Positions 1-11,254 are shown, numbered from the stretch's first letter. The stretch: DNA of 64,000 nucleotides from Zoroaster sp. YZ-2022 (GCA_029582265.1 CM055822.1:4833057-4897056); one strand, 5' to 3'. The notes: generated by a model from the sequence alone, not told the origin. Numbers and translations: made by a program.

Positions 1-510
1 AATGTTGAATAAAATTATGAGGAATTTTAGATTGTGTTTCTTGTTCTTTTTGTAATGAGTATTTAAGTACATATACATTGCACATGTAATTTTTCTATAT
101 AAAAACACATAAACAAACCGCCAAAAAAGGATGGGAATGATGTCGTCGTAATAAACCACTGCCGCATAAATGGAGTTAAAATTAATTGAAATTCTTGGAG
201 GCTTTACACTATTCTACAAATGCTAGGCATATGCTAGTGTTCGTTTTTTGGGGAATTGCATGTATATGACCGGCTGACAGTACAGGGGTGACGATACTGA
301 AATTTTAATCGCACGATATTATCTTCTCGATACGCTAATTGTACATCTACGAGTTCGAGTGAATCACGCGCATCGACAGTGTCCCGACGCGACAAGGCAA
401 GCTTTTTAACCGGGCCCAACTCGGGCTGATGGTGCAGTCAACTCGTTCGTCACACTGGCAGCCGACTAATGTCAGTACACGTACAATTGGTACATAATTA
501 TACATTGTAC

Positions 511-542
511 CATGGAGCTATAAAACGTTTTATAGCTCCATG
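511..542. repeat. Perfect 32-bp palindrome centred on AACGTT
   Basis: The left half, CATGGAGCTATAAAAC, is followed directly by its exact reverse complement. There is no loop, so the duplex could extrude a cruciform. No function can be assigned. Confidence 0.85.
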
Positions 543-567
543 ATTGTACATTGCAAAAGGTATGTGT

Positions 568-722
568 TCTCGTTCGACCAATAAGAAAACGTTTTACGCC
601 CTATAGGCATTGTACACAGCGCGTAACGAATATTTATATTGGTTATATGATGACGTATTGTTCTCGTTGGCCAATAGAAAAAATTGTTACGCGCTATGCA
701 TAGGGCATTGCACACGTGCTAA
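568..722. repeat. Imperfect direct repeat, two units about 92 bp apart
   Basis: Both units (about 568-628 and 660-722) start with TTCTCGTT, continue with a CCAATA block and an A-rich stretch, then GTTTTACG or GTTACGCG, and end near a GGCATTG(T/C)ACAC block followed by a TAAC. Divergence is substantial. This looks like an old tandem duplication. Confidence 0.55.
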
Positions 723-1301
723 CTCGTAGATACCCTGAGTGCCTTCCAATGACTGGATCAAAATAGCGCGCTGGATAAGAATGTACTAATTCCCGGTTGG
801 ACGATAATTTGTTTGGTGACAATCAGTATTTTACACGCAAGGACAAATCTAAATTACAGGTACTCGTACATCACCTGACCAAAGCATTTAAAGAAAATAG
901 GATGCATGATATCTACAAACATTTAGTGATTTATTTATATTCATAGTTATTTTTTAATAATCATAAGATGCAGGATTTTTACCTGAAATACCGCCATAAA
1001 TACCGCCGAAATACCGTTTTTCAAAAATAAAACCGCCGTTTTATAAAATCATCCGTTTTTGAGCCCCAGAGCGCGCTAGCGGGTCAATTTATCCCGACAG
1101 TCGAGGCTTACGTTTACTGGCCTCATCGATCGTATCCTTCTTCGGCAACGATTATTAAAACAACCCGTGATAATTAGGAACCCCGATGGATGAATTGTTA
1201 TTGTGGTCCTATTGTTTGTGGGATGATGCACAATTTTGGGTCAATATGTCTTTGTTCGAGCCCTGCGTTTCATTATTCACGACACTCTGGAATTTGATAT
1301 A

Positions 1302-3071
1302 CAGTGCGTATCAAAAAAAAGGTAATCCGAATTCAGGGGGTTAATATGCCAAGGTTATTTAGTTTGACAATTTACATGTAGTGTACCAAAGAAGAGGAAC
1401 TCCTCAGCTTTCCATTGATACCTTTATTGACCCATTGCTGTCACACATGACCGAGTACATTGTTATTGAAAATGACAAATTCAAATCGCATTTTTGCAAG
1501 TTTGGGTAATCAGTGCAAGGCAGGATAATTAGTGAAAGTCAGTATGATAAACCAGATTTTCTTTAGGAATGACTGGACATTATTCAAGAAGAATCTCTTC
1601 TAACATTGCCCTTTTATGCACCCACACCTTCAACATGTCCACCTCCCCTTTCGACACAAAGCTGACAGCGACGGAGCATGTCCTGCACTGCTCGTCTCAC
1701 CATAGCCGGATTATTGCGTAAAGCATCCACTTCATTTCGAATACGGCCCTGCAATTCATCAAGATCACGGGGAGGAGTTGCAAACACCTTGTTCTTCAAA
1801 TGTCCCCAAAGGAAATAGTCACATGGTGTGAGGTCAGGTGATCTTGGTGGCCATTCCACCTCATGGTTGACGGCGATGACTCGTTCGCCAAAGAGTTCCC
1901 TCAGACGATCTCGGACAGCGATAAGGCGATGTGCTGGGGCGCCATCTTGGGCCCACCAGAGTTGTCTGAAGACCCCACGAACCTGTCGCTCAAAGTGTTC
2001 CTGCAGCTGCGGTAAAACGTTATCATTGAGCATCTGCAGATACATGTTACCATTGACATTCCTTTGAAAGAAAAACGGTCCGATCAGCTGACCACTTCTA
2101 CAAAGTCCTAACCAAACAGTCCACTTTTGTCGACTCATGTTAACCTCAAAATTGAATTCTGGGGGGTGTCTTGCTGGTGCATATTCAAGAACATTATGCG
2201 TATTGACCTTGCCGTTCATGGAGAAAGCAGCTTCGTCGCCGATTACGAGATTCCGCAGAAAATTTACATCTCTCTCGGTACGGGCTATCAACCATCTGGC
2301 AAACGCCAGCCTTCTAGCAAAATCTCCTGGCGTAAGTTGATGTCGGATGTGAATCCGATATGGATGCTGGTGGAGGTCCAATCTCGTGATTCTGTTGAAT
2401 GTCGCCGAAGGCAATCTCAGCCCATTTCGCCTTGCGCTGGTGTCCCTAGGATGCTCCAAAAGTTACTGCCTTACTGCTGCAATGTTCCCTTCTGATCGCC
2501 CGGTGCGCCTCCTGCCAGAATTCCCTTGTTGCGGTTGAGGCTAGTGCCATACTCTTGATATTTTCTAACATTCGCCCAGATGGTTTTGGCTGCTGGGGCT
2601 CCCGTTCTGGGAAACGTTCCTGAAAGCATCGCGAGTTTGCTGCAAACTGTGAGTTTGGTGAAATGTTGTAATCACGAAAACTCGCTGTTCAGTCGTTAGT
2701 TGTACCATCTTTCCAACTACCTGTCCCTAAACCCAGGCCCTTCTTAAATACCCAACTTGAAGAAAAGGATGTCGTAACAGACGATTACCGCACCAGCTTA
2801 AAAATCTTACATAATCATCTAGGCAGTCAAGTGATGCGTCCATTTCAGACTGCCTTGAACTGATTACCCAAACTTGCAAAAATGCGATTTGAATTTGCCA
2901 TTTTCAATAACAATGTACTCGGCCATGTGTGACAGCAATGGATCGATACAGGTATCAATGGAAAGCTGAGGAGTTCCTCTTCTTTGGTACACTACATGTA
3001 AATTGTCAAACTAAATAACCTTGGCATATTAACGCCCTGAATTCGGATTACCTTTTTTTTGATACGCACTG
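1302..3071 (-). mobile_element. Mariner-superfamily DNA transposon with 222-bp TIRs
   Basis: The element is bounded by TA on both sides (1300-1301 and 3072-3073), the target duplication of the Tc1/mariner superfamily. Long, nearly identical TIRs run 1302-1523 and 2850-3071, both starting CAGTGCGTATC followed by an A run; they stay alignable without gaps over the whole length and end at the shared CAAGGCAG. A single transposase gene lies between them on the minus strand. The high TIR identity suggests a fairly young insertion, but the transposase is frameshifted, so this copy is not autonomous. Confidence 0.93.
1614..2708 (-). pseudogene. Mariner-type DDE transposase, frameshifted in its N-terminal third
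   Basis: The minus-strand ATG at 2706-2708 starts a reading frame typical of the transposase N-terminal helix-turn-helix region. It then changes frame at least once before about 2460, after which an uninterrupted frame of about 280 codons runs to the stop at 1614. The intact part holds the DDE catalytic core: first Asp in IGDEAAFSMNG, second Asp in WWAQDGAPAH, third Asp in PPRSPDLTPCDYF. Counting to the Asp that follows TPC gives 41 intervening residues, which fits the DD41D (rosa-like) group better than classical DD34D mariner. Expected total length of about 365 codons is normal for the family. The enzyme would cut and paste the element at TA sites. The subfamily placement rests only on residue spacing. 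Confidence 0.88.
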
Positions 3072-3187
3072 TATATTATTCTAAACGTATCCCCTTTCCG
3101 ATGAAAAACAGATTAACAAGTATACACCTGTCACGTACGCCTATCACAGCACACCAACCCATTCTCAGTACAGACACCTATTCTCAT

Positions 3188-4157
3188 ATGTTTATGTTTA
3201 TGTTTATGTTTTATTTGATATCACCATTCAAAATAAATTACAAATACACACAATAGATAAATTTAAATTACACATGAAGGCGGTAATATCAGGATAGCCC
3301 ATAAAAGTCTTGCGACTTATTTCCAATGGGGTCCTTTAAGCACAAAAGACAAAACCAACCAGACATTACATCACAATAAGGAACAGAAGACATATAAAGA
3401 CACAAAGTACGATTTAAACACATAGTGGATAAAACGAAAAACATGTATATTAAAAGGACCCATGTCCCTGCTGGCTCCAATTTTGCCACCACTCTCTACG
3501 GACACGAGAACAAAGAATCTGTGGCAAATCGTGAACCCACATGAAACATATGTACCCTTCTAACGATCTAAATTAAAATAATTTATAAAACTAAACAAGA
3601 ACATGTATATTAAACGACATGTCCCTGCTGGCTCCAATTTTGCCACCATTCTCTCTATGGACTTGAGAACAAAAATCTGGGCAAAGCAGGGACCTGCATG
3701 GAACTTATACCCTAAACCATCTAAAATAAAATATTAAAAGATAAAAAACATGCATGAAAAGGGCACCTGTCCCCTACTGATCCTATGCGCTTTGACTTTG
3801 TATAAGCGTGGAGCACAAAATCTGTCTGGTAGTTTTGTTAAGAAAATGTGCGTGTCTATACAGGAATTTCAATTTATTGTTAGATTTTTTTTAAATATCA
3901 TCAACCGTATTCATACCTGACAAGTTTTGATCCAACTCAATGCCAAGATACTTAACACATTTCTGAGATGAAATAACCTGACCATTACATTCTATAGAGA
4001 AATTACGGATTCTTTTACATTTACGTTTAGAACCGAACAACATACATTCACATTTACCCATATGTAATGAAAGTTTGTTTTCAATCAGCCATCTATTACA
4101 TGATTCTATTTCGCCAGAAAGTTTCCTGGCTATTGTATCTGGATCTTTACATAATCA
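3188..4157 (-). mobile_element. 5'-truncated LINE (non-LTR) fragment with ACATAA-type tail
   Basis: On the minus strand, 4150 to about 3890 translates into the C-terminal part of a reverse transcriptase, after the catalytic box: it contains IESCNRWLIENKLSLHMGKC, then CMLFGSKRK, and KYLGIELDQNLSG, the usual thumb-region motifs of LINE reverse transcriptases of the Crack/CR1/jockey type. Below 3890 the sequence is non-coding and contains three decayed copies of a segment with CCCTGCTGGCTCCAATTTTG or related text (about 3465, 3620 and 3760). The 3' end is marked by a short run of TATGTT units at 3188-3215, read as a microsatellite tail on the minus strand. The 5' side stops at the piggyBac-like MITE; sequence beyond the MITE does not obviously continue the reverse transcriptase. 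Clade is uncertain. Confidence 0.72.
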
Positions 4158-4524
4158 TTAACCCTCCTATAGGTTTAACACTCAAAGACACTCAAAATTT
4201 GTATGTCTCTCTTAACCCATTGACTTTGTGCAGTGCACTCAAATACATGCAAGCACATGTGGCTGTGATAGGAGGTCAAACCCAAAGACACTCAAAATTT
4301 GTATGTAACTCCCAACCCATTGACTTTGTGCAGTGCACTCAAATAAATGTAAGGACATGTGGCTAGGATAGGTCAAACCAAAATCACTCGACAGTACATA
4401 CACAGCTCTGTGTGACTCTGTGGTTTGACCTACCAATTGGCAATGCAACCAAAAATACTCAAGTGACTGTCTGTGAGTGCCGTGCTGACTGGGCCAAATT
4501 TCAGCCTGGGCATAGGAGGGTTAA
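4158..4524. mobile_element. PiggyBac-like MITE flanked by TTAA
   Basis: TTAA at 4158-4161 and 4521-4524 flank a 359-bp body that starts CCCTCCTAT and ends ATAGGAGGG, perfect short inverted ends. A TTAA duplication next to CCCT-type ends is the hallmark of piggyBac transposons; with no coding capacity this is a non-autonomous derivative. The body is made mostly of an internal direct repeat of about 105 bp (around 4180-4270 and 4285-4372), each unit carrying GACACTCAAAATTTGTATGT and GACTTTGTGCAGTGCACTC. Confidence 0.8.
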
Positions 4525-5016
4525 TGACCTTTAAAGATATATCACCCTTGTTTGGCTCAAGAGACCCCAACATAGAATTTAAAAAGATAACGAATTTTTG
4601 AAAGATAATATCGTTATTTAAAACATGCTTGATTCTGATTGACAGCTGCGCTGGCCAATTGGAAGCCGACTGCACATGTTGGCCGTTGCACTACAATAAA
4701 TCGTGTGGTCACCTACAAGCCGAGGATTAAAACAGTGACCCAGCATTAGTAATTTGAGTTTAATTTACTGGTACTAATCCTTGACAGATTTTTTCGTTCA
4801 ATGTCTCAAAGGAAAGCTCATAACATAAACATTTAAATATATTTTCATCCCAATCACAGGAGACGTGTCATTAAACATTAATTTCTTATCTAAAGATACA
4901 CAAGTGTCAAAAGTAAAAAATGTAAACTTAAATTAACAATAAAATCAATAAAATTACACCCTTATATTATTAAATTTCTAATTTAATTAAAAACACTGAA
5001 TTATGTTTTTAAAATG

Positions 5017-5022
5017 TTTATT
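5017..5022 (-). promoter_or_regulatory. Polyadenylation signal AATAAA for the Nudix gene
   Basis: TTTATT on the plus strand reads AATAAA on the minus strand, about 150 bases downstream of the Nudix stop codon. Position and sequence fit the 3' end of that transcript. Confidence 0.6.
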
Positions 5023-5168
5023 GCATGAATAAAAGTCTTTAAAAAATTAGGGGTACTATTCAGGGACCACAAGTTATAACAGCATTTCGTTTCAAATTTC
5101 GTTTCAAACACACTAAAATGTAGAATGTAAGCAAATTTAAGACGAGAACATAATAACGGCACCTTTGA

Positions 5169-5666
5169 TTATGTTGAACTAGAAGTCGTTGAGTCCACCA
5201 CATGAGATCTTATATACTGATCAGCAGCAAGGAACATTCTCTTCATTTCTGGCCACCGAGCACTGTACGTAAGTTCAACAGCACTGTTGATATCCACCCA
5301 CTTGTAACGTTCATGCTTACTGGATAATTTCACTGGTGTGTTACAGTCTTTCATTTGCGCCAACCAATAGACGACCTCCTTAGTCCCGTTGTTCTTAATC
5401 CGGTATGTCAATAGCCAAGAGATATCTTCGTATATATTCAGATGTTCTGGTAGAAGGGCTGCCTCCTCAAATGTTTCTCGAAGGGCCGCTTTAAAAGTGG
5501 TTTCACCACAATCTACACAACCTTTAGGTGGTTCCCAGTGAGATCTTTTCTTAGTTTTTTGAAGCATCAAGTACTCGATTTCATGATGAAAGCGACGAAA
5601 AACCAGTAATCCTCCGGCTTTCACAACGTCTACAGCCCCTGATCGATGCATACTCCCCGTCGCCAT
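5169..5666 (-). CDS. NUDT2: Nudix hydrolase, Ap4A hydrolase (NUDT2) type
   Basis: Encodes about 165 residues in one uninterrupted exon, close to the 147-residue size of animal Ap4A hydrolases. These enzymes split diadenosine tetraphosphate asymmetrically into ATP and AMP in the cytosol and nucleus. The Nudix box starts at GCVDCGE, followed by seven residues and RETFEEAAL, matching GX5EX7REUXEEXGU except that the conserved Gly after EEX is Ala. Upstream AGGLLVFRR and EYLMLQ, then HWEPPKG, and downstream WLLTYRI and YWLAQM fit the family core. I chose the ATG at 5664-5666, which has A at -3 and G at +4; an open frame extends upstream only through a TTG, not an ATG. The tail, VDSTTSSST, is an unconserved low-complexity end. 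There is an AATAAA downstream. It could be a single-exon gene or a retrocopy; the intact frame and own polyA signal favour a functional gene. Confidence 0.88.
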   Translation of the reverse strand: MATGSMHRSGAVDVVKAGGLLVFRRFHHEIEYLMLQKTKKRSHWEPPKGCVDCGETTFKAALRETFEEAALLPEHLNIYEDISWLLTYRIKNNGTKEVVYWLAQMKDCNTPVKLSSKHERYKWVDINSAVELTYSARWPEMKRMFLAADQYIRSHVVDSTTSSST

Positions 5667-6004
5667 GATGGGCAAGGTCAGTGGTATTCTGAGCAAATTG
5701 CGTGCCTGTCCCTCGTTGTATACCGGTGTTTTTTAGATTGGAAATTTACAGACGCTTCGTAAGTGTTTTTAATCTCTTTATCGCCTCTTGAGTGCAAGTT
5801 GTACCGGTACGTTTTATACTCGGTTAAACCTTGGTTAAACTTGCATCTCATTATCACATTGAACAAAGGTTTACAGTTATGAATAACAAAGGAAATCCTG
5901 GCAAGGAACCACTCCGTTAAAACGCGGTGAGAATGCGGTTGAATAGCCAGCTGAAATCAAAGGGTTAAACATGGGTTAAAACACGGTTAAAAATACATTT
6001 AACC

Positions 6005-6545
6005 ATAATAATAATAATAATGTATAGATTTATATAGCGCACGTATCCACCAACTAAGTGGCGCTCAAGGCGCATTATATTATTATCCCTGCTCATAAGG
6101 CTCATAAGGCTCATAAATCATTCCTGAAACCATCTCAGCTCCCTGGGGAGTATACAGCTCAATTGCTGCCATTTCTAGCGCATATAGAGCAAACCATCTC
6201 TGCCTTCACAGGTACCCATTTAACCCCTGGGTGGAGAGAAGCAATTATGGTTAAGTGTCTTGCTCAAGGACACAGGTGTCACGGCCGGGGCTCGAACCCA
6301 CACTCTGCTGCTGGCAACACCAGAACTTGAGTTCAGTGCGCTAGACCGCACGACAATCCACTTTACGTGCATTATACAACACACGGGACCTACGGCTTTA
6401 CGTCCCATCCGAAGGACGAAGCAATTATGGTTAAGTACCTTGCTCAAGGACACAAGTGTCACGACCGGGGCTCGAACCCACACCCTGCTGCTGGCAACAC
6501 CAGAACTTGAGTTCGGTGCGCTAGACCGCTCGGCCACGACACTCC
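6005..6545 (-). mobile_element. tRNA-derived SINE with duplicated head region
   Basis: Read on the minus strand, the element starts near 6545 with a tRNA-like head (GTCGTGGCCGAGCGGTCTAG, with a B-box GGTTCGAGCCC about 6469-6480) resembling a long-variable-arm tRNA such as Leu or Ser. A segment around GTCCTTGAGCAAG follows. Near 6355 a second tRNA-like head and the same segment begin again, so the unit is duplicated (6240-6355 versus 6415-6545). It then runs through a conserved 3' body and ends in a short trinucleotide tail at 6006-6020. The copies at 9.0 and 55.8 kb share the body and tail. I do not name the SINE family. Confidence 0.82.
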
Positions 6546-6559
6546 ATGGAGGTACATGA

Positions 6560-9000
6560 TTTAACCGAGACTCTTTATATTTTAACCGAGGAGATTTTCA
6601 TAGTGCATGACTCGTAAAATTTGCAGTTTATTCATGATTAGTGTTTTTCTGTTTTTCCATCTGACCGTTCGTGGTCTTGTCTTGTATTTTATGGCATATC
6701 CCCAACTCAAACAACGACATTATATGGTACACCATTAGGGTTTTTTCCGTCATGACATAAGGTTCACCATTGGGCCTATCCTAATTGCTGGATTTCCTAT
6801 GTCATTGTACCATGGTACAACACTGTACTCCCGCCAAGGTCAAACTTCTTGATCCCAGTATCAGTCTGGTAGAGCCAATTATCACCTTTGTTTATATCTT
6901 GGTTTACTAATAGGCTTAAACAACAGGGGGCTTGCTGGCTCATACAGTTCACTTCATCCATATTCATAATTATGTTTGTGTTGGTGGTGGAGTGTAGCCT
7001 GATTGGTTAATCTGTTATCGCTTCACTGCTTCTTTCAGTACATATGCCAATGGTAGGCAAACTGTGCACAATACTTAACACTTTTTATCGTATCTGTCCG
7101 ACTAATGTGTCGGTGGTGGTTTTGCGGAAAGGGAAATTTCCATAGGGACTGTACACCGTTGGTATGATTAGGTGTCAACGTAGTGTTTGTACACATGGGT
7201 TGATTCTACAATATGATGTTCTTTGTTTTCGTATGTTTTAATCGTTTGAGAATCGTTGCACACATTTAATGGAAGGGCATTAACTTGATTCATTACATCC
7301 TTTGCATTTATCCACATACAAATTGTCTCAAACGTCTAGGGGACAAACAATGAAATTTTTGTGTACAATGATTACAGTTCATGTGTTTTAAGTTTATTTC
7401 ATTATATCGTAAATACAAAGAACTCGGTGTCCCAATAATTATCAACATGTAGCCGAAACCCCTGTGTTCGTTTTCATCAAACACTCCGTTGCAATTTTGT
7501 ACTATTGTAGTAATATCTGTACAGATAATACTGCAAACAATAATGTCAATTTCGAACAATAACTAACGCCTCATCAGTCTCCTGCACCTACTGTCTCAAA
7601 AACCTTCCACTCACAGTCTCATCTACCCACCCGTCTCATCGATCGGGTCTTGCCTAAAATTACGTTTGGACGAGTTATTACTACGTGGACGCCTAAGGAA
7701 CGCACAATGCAACTTTTGTATACAATGACTACAATTAATGCGCCTTTTCAGTTTATTTCAATATATCATAACTTTTTTAACTAAACAAAGAACTAGCGAC
7801 ATATGTGCCCAATATTATCAATACATCCGAAACCCATGTTTTCATCAAAACCTTAACCTCACCTTTAGTTTAATTTAAAAGTATATTATAAAAAGAACTG
7901 TAATCAATACGACAAAGCTACCCTGATCCAGTAGCAGTTTTTGTTTGTCCATAAAATGAAAAAGGTCATTATAGCCCATACACTTTTCAACTAGAAAAAA
8001 GAAGAAAATGAAAACCAAAATGTGTCATCAATTGCATAATGTACTGAGTGCCCTTCTGATATTTGCATTTATCCACGAAACCATACTTCCATTTATACAC
8101 AAATTTACACACGTAAAATAGTTTTCTAATAGAGCATTGGTAATGTTGGCAAAACTGCTCCTACGAGTATGCCATGTTATCTTTGGATCAAGATATAGGC
8201 TATACAACCATACAATGCGTTTATTAATTATTACTTTTTGTCAATCATGTTAAAATAGCTTTAAAATAAATCAATAAGATGTTTTCCTTAAAGACCTTTT
8301 TAGACTTTTGTTGACTGGCCCAGACCCAGATCCAAGTGAACTTGAGTAGCACTACTTCAATAATAATTCTTATTTATAATAGTTTATAACAATTAACATT
8401 TAGCAATTGTTTTCTTGTTAACCCCAATAACTATATTTATATTAAATTGTCTTTATGTCTCTTGAAGTTCCTCGCATCATTTCAAAACAATTGTTGCTTT
8501 TCTTTGAAGAAAATTGTCAGAATCCAGTCCTGCCTCACATTTCCTATCATCAGCTAGTCTGTGTGATTGTATGGTCTGATGGAAACATTCCTTGCACCAT
8601 CTGACTGCTGATGTTTTGAGTATTATCTGGTATCATCTACATTAGAGAACAACAAAACATTTACAACATTCATTTGTGTTTGTGTTTAAAAAACAAAACA
8701 AAAAAACTCGAAAACAGTCTCATTTAAGCACAAAACACTGTTGTCTCAAAATAGTTTTATTTTATTACATACGAATAAATGGAGATAACATGTGCATGTA
8801 TGGCCGGCTTTATGGGTCAATTTCTTTTCAAACATCTATACATTTATGTGATAAAATGTTATTCAAAACTTTCCACGTACATGGCTATGTAAAAAATGTT
8901 TTCAATGGGAAAGATTACAACATTGTGGCTCAAGGGATGCTTTTTGAAAATAAAAATCACAATGTCCAGTCTATAATCACGGACATAAATATTGGGACAC
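6560..9000. other. AT-rich intergenic DNA with a degenerate direct repeat
   Basis: No gene was recognised. Two related segments, about 7347-7485 and 7705-7853, share blocks such as TACAATGA(T/C)TACA, AGTTTATTTCA and CATCCGAAACCC-like text and a TTTTCATCAAA end, so a piece of roughly 140 bp was duplicated about 360 bp apart. The rest shows no structure I can support. Confidence 0.5.
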
Positions 9001-9004
9001 TAAA

Positions 9005-9324
9005 CCCCTTGCCCCCTCAAGTTCTGGTGTTAGCAGCAGAATGTGGGTTCGAATCCCGGCCGTGACACTTGTGTCCTTGAGCAAGACACTTAACCATAAT
9101 TGCTTCTCTCCACCCAGGGGTTAAATGGGTACCTGTGAGGGCAGAGTTGGTTGATTAGCCCTATATGCGCTGTAATGGCAGCAATTGAGCTGTATACTCC
9201 CCAGGGAGCTGAGATGGTTTCAGGAATGATTTATGAGCCTGATGAGCCTTATGAGCAGGGGTAATAATATAATGCGCCTTGAGCACCACTCAGTTGGTGG
9301 ATACGTGCGCTATATAAGTCCACG

Positions 9325-9370
<46 letters not shown>

Positions 9371-9373
9371 ACG
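9005..9373 (+). mobile_element. tRNA-derived SINE, plus-strand copy with (ATT)n tail
   Basis: Same family as the minus-strand copy at 6.0-6.5 kb. The copy is slightly truncated at its 5' end: it begins inside the tRNA-like head (CTCAAGTTCTGGTGTTAGCA) and retains a good B-box, GGTTCGAATCC at 9046-9056. GTCCTTGAGCAAGACACTTA follows, then the body with CCCCAGGGAGCTGAGATGG, and finally an ATT repeat from about 9329 to 9370. RNA polymerase III transcription and LINE-dependent mobilisation are family knowledge, not shown here. Confidence 0.88.
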
Positions 9374-9581
9374 TTGAGTGATATTTTCAATGTACACCAG
9401 ACAGTACCGGTATGCAAGACAACATTGTTTGGGGGAGAAAGAGGGAGTGTCCCACCGAATTTTTCCCTGATTGTAGGTTGGTGGGATCATGTGAGTGGAT
9501 CATAGGGCAGTCAGGAGGAATGCAATCATTCACCCACACGCATTATTTAAAATAATTTTACAACAGACTTATTGTTACCTT

Positions 9582-10868
9582 CCCAGTGGGCGCATGACGT
9601 CTTTAAGACGTTTTATAGACGTAAATTATTGACGTCTTATAAATGTCTTATTTTGGTCGTATATGCAAAACAAAACGACGTCTTTTTCTGACGACTAAAA
9701 GACGTCTTTTAGTCGTCGGCACTGTAAAAAGTTTACTGGCACCCTAGCTGCCAGGTAAAGCACCGTAAGGTAGAAGTTTTACAAATTGTGCCGTACATTT
9801 AACGGGATTTTTGTATGGATGGAACGCTGCATCTGCTATGTGATGATCTGCAGATACTGGAATGGATCAATGCAACTGTTTATTGTACACAATGTTTTTC
9901 ACTTACGTATAGCTACACGTACACGTAGTTTGGTTCTTTTTTTCAACCACTCGCAATCGTCTCCGGTTACTAACGTACAGAACATGTATCCTTTATATAT
10001 ACTGTCTTTTCGAAACTCTTTTTAGTCATGGTGGCATGCAATTATAATCTATATTTCAATATTTTAAATTTTGAATGTACTTTTTTACATAAACATAGAA
10101 GAGAACATCAAAATCTTACCTTTTTAATCATAAAATTAACAGTAAATTATTTGAAAATGGCCTTAAATCACCGATTTTTACATATTTAAACATTGGAAAT
10201 GATTCGAGCGCAAAGCTATGTCAAAGTATAAAGGTCAGATCATTTACATATTGGATATATCCCAGAGTTCAATGGAAGCGGCCATAATACGGGTTTCGGC
10301 CGTAAAACAATGAGAAAGGGATTATTACGGTAATTCACCGTAGAATTTACAAACTTTTCGGCGTAAAATTACGTAATTTTTTTACAGTGGGGAAAAGACG
10401 TCGTTCAGTCGTCAGAAAAAGGCGTCGTTTAGTTGTCGGGAAAAGACGTCGTCTTATAAGACGTCAACGTCTTAAAGACGTCGTGTGCCCACTGGGATAA
10501 CGACCGTATAACAACGTCGTAAAGACGTCGTGTTTTTGTTTGTTTTGTTTTGCTTTTTTTTTTTTGTCGGGTGGGGATGATTTTGCGGGTGAGGAGATTT
10601 TGCGGGTGATGAGGAGATTTTGCGGGTGAGGAGAAAGACGTCGTTTTTTTTTGGCTACGGCCGCTGTAGTACACACGACTTGATAACGACCGTAAAACGA
10701 CGTCATAAATACGTCGTGTTTTTTGTTGTTTTTTGGCAGGTGGGGATGAGTTTCGAATAGGGAGAAAGACGTCTTTAAGACGTCGTTTTTTGGTCACGAC
10801 CGCTGTAGTACACACGACTAGATAACGACCGTAAAACGACGTCTTTAAGACATCGTGTGCCCACTGGG
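9582..10868. mobile_element. GACGTC-rich foldback/MITE-type element
   Basis: Begins CCCAGTGGGC at 9582 and ends GCCCACTGGG at 10868, with TT on each side as a possible 2-bp duplication. Another GCCCACTGGG occurs inside at 10487-10496, so the right part looks like an array of end-repeats. The body is packed with GACGTC or near matches, and blocks such as ATAACGACCGTA(T/A)AA recur at about 10496, 10681 and 10821. No transposase is encoded; open frames across it are low-complexity by-products. A second element is nested at 9720-10389. Confidence 0.78.
9720..10389. mobile_element. Nested CACTG-ended non-autonomous element
   Basis: Starts CACTGTAAAAA and ends TTTTTTACAGTG, flanked by GG on both sides (9718-9719 and 10390-10391). 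It separates two halves of the GACGTC-rich element, so it inserted later. CACTG ends are seen in CACTA/EnSpm-like transposons, but ends this short and a 2-bp duplication do not settle the superfamily. No coding region is recognised in its 670 bp. Confidence 0.68.
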
Positions 10869-11254
10869 TTGGGACTCGATGTGTTTTACATGCTTTCTGT
10901 TAAACTGATTCTCATTGATACTGGAGAGCTAACATACAAAATATAAAGAAATGTTCAAACGATTCCGGGGGAAAACATTTTGAATGGGGAAAAGACAAAT
11001 GTTTTTTTTACTCCAGTAAGAGAATGCCCTCTATAATTGCAAAGGTAACCTTCATCACCACCCCATTTACATTTTCCATTCTGAATTTTAGTGTATAAAT
11101 GATGTCCACAAACACACATGGATGAGTTAAAACACTTTTTAGCCAGTGATAGAGGATGTTTTTGCACATATGTATGAATACCCCCCTCCCATCTCTTTCA
11201 TTTGCCAGGCAGACAATTGTTGAGGTTAACCTAGTCCAAATGATTCTTCCGGTC

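Larger units (their letters stand above)
1..1299. other. Unassigned AT-rich DNA
   Basis: I see no convincing gene. The stretch holds a perfect 32-bp palindrome and a pair of imperfect direct repeats (listed separately) and ends at the TA duplication of the mariner-type element. Short open frames here have no recognisable domain. Confidence 0.5.

Noticed and set aside
5667..5696. Ten-residue N-terminal extension of the Nudix protein
   Set aside because: The upstream in-frame start codon would be TTG; the first ATG is at 5666 and has a good context.
6235..6545. tRNA-like heads with good B-boxes as real tRNA genes
   Set aside because: They are followed by a SINE body and trinucleotide tail, recur in the same context elsewhere, and do not fold into a complete tRNA cloverleaf by eye.
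10429..10815. Basic Ser/Lys-rich open frame of 128 codons
   Set aside because: It spans the internal repeats of the GACGTC-rich MITE and is low-complexity.
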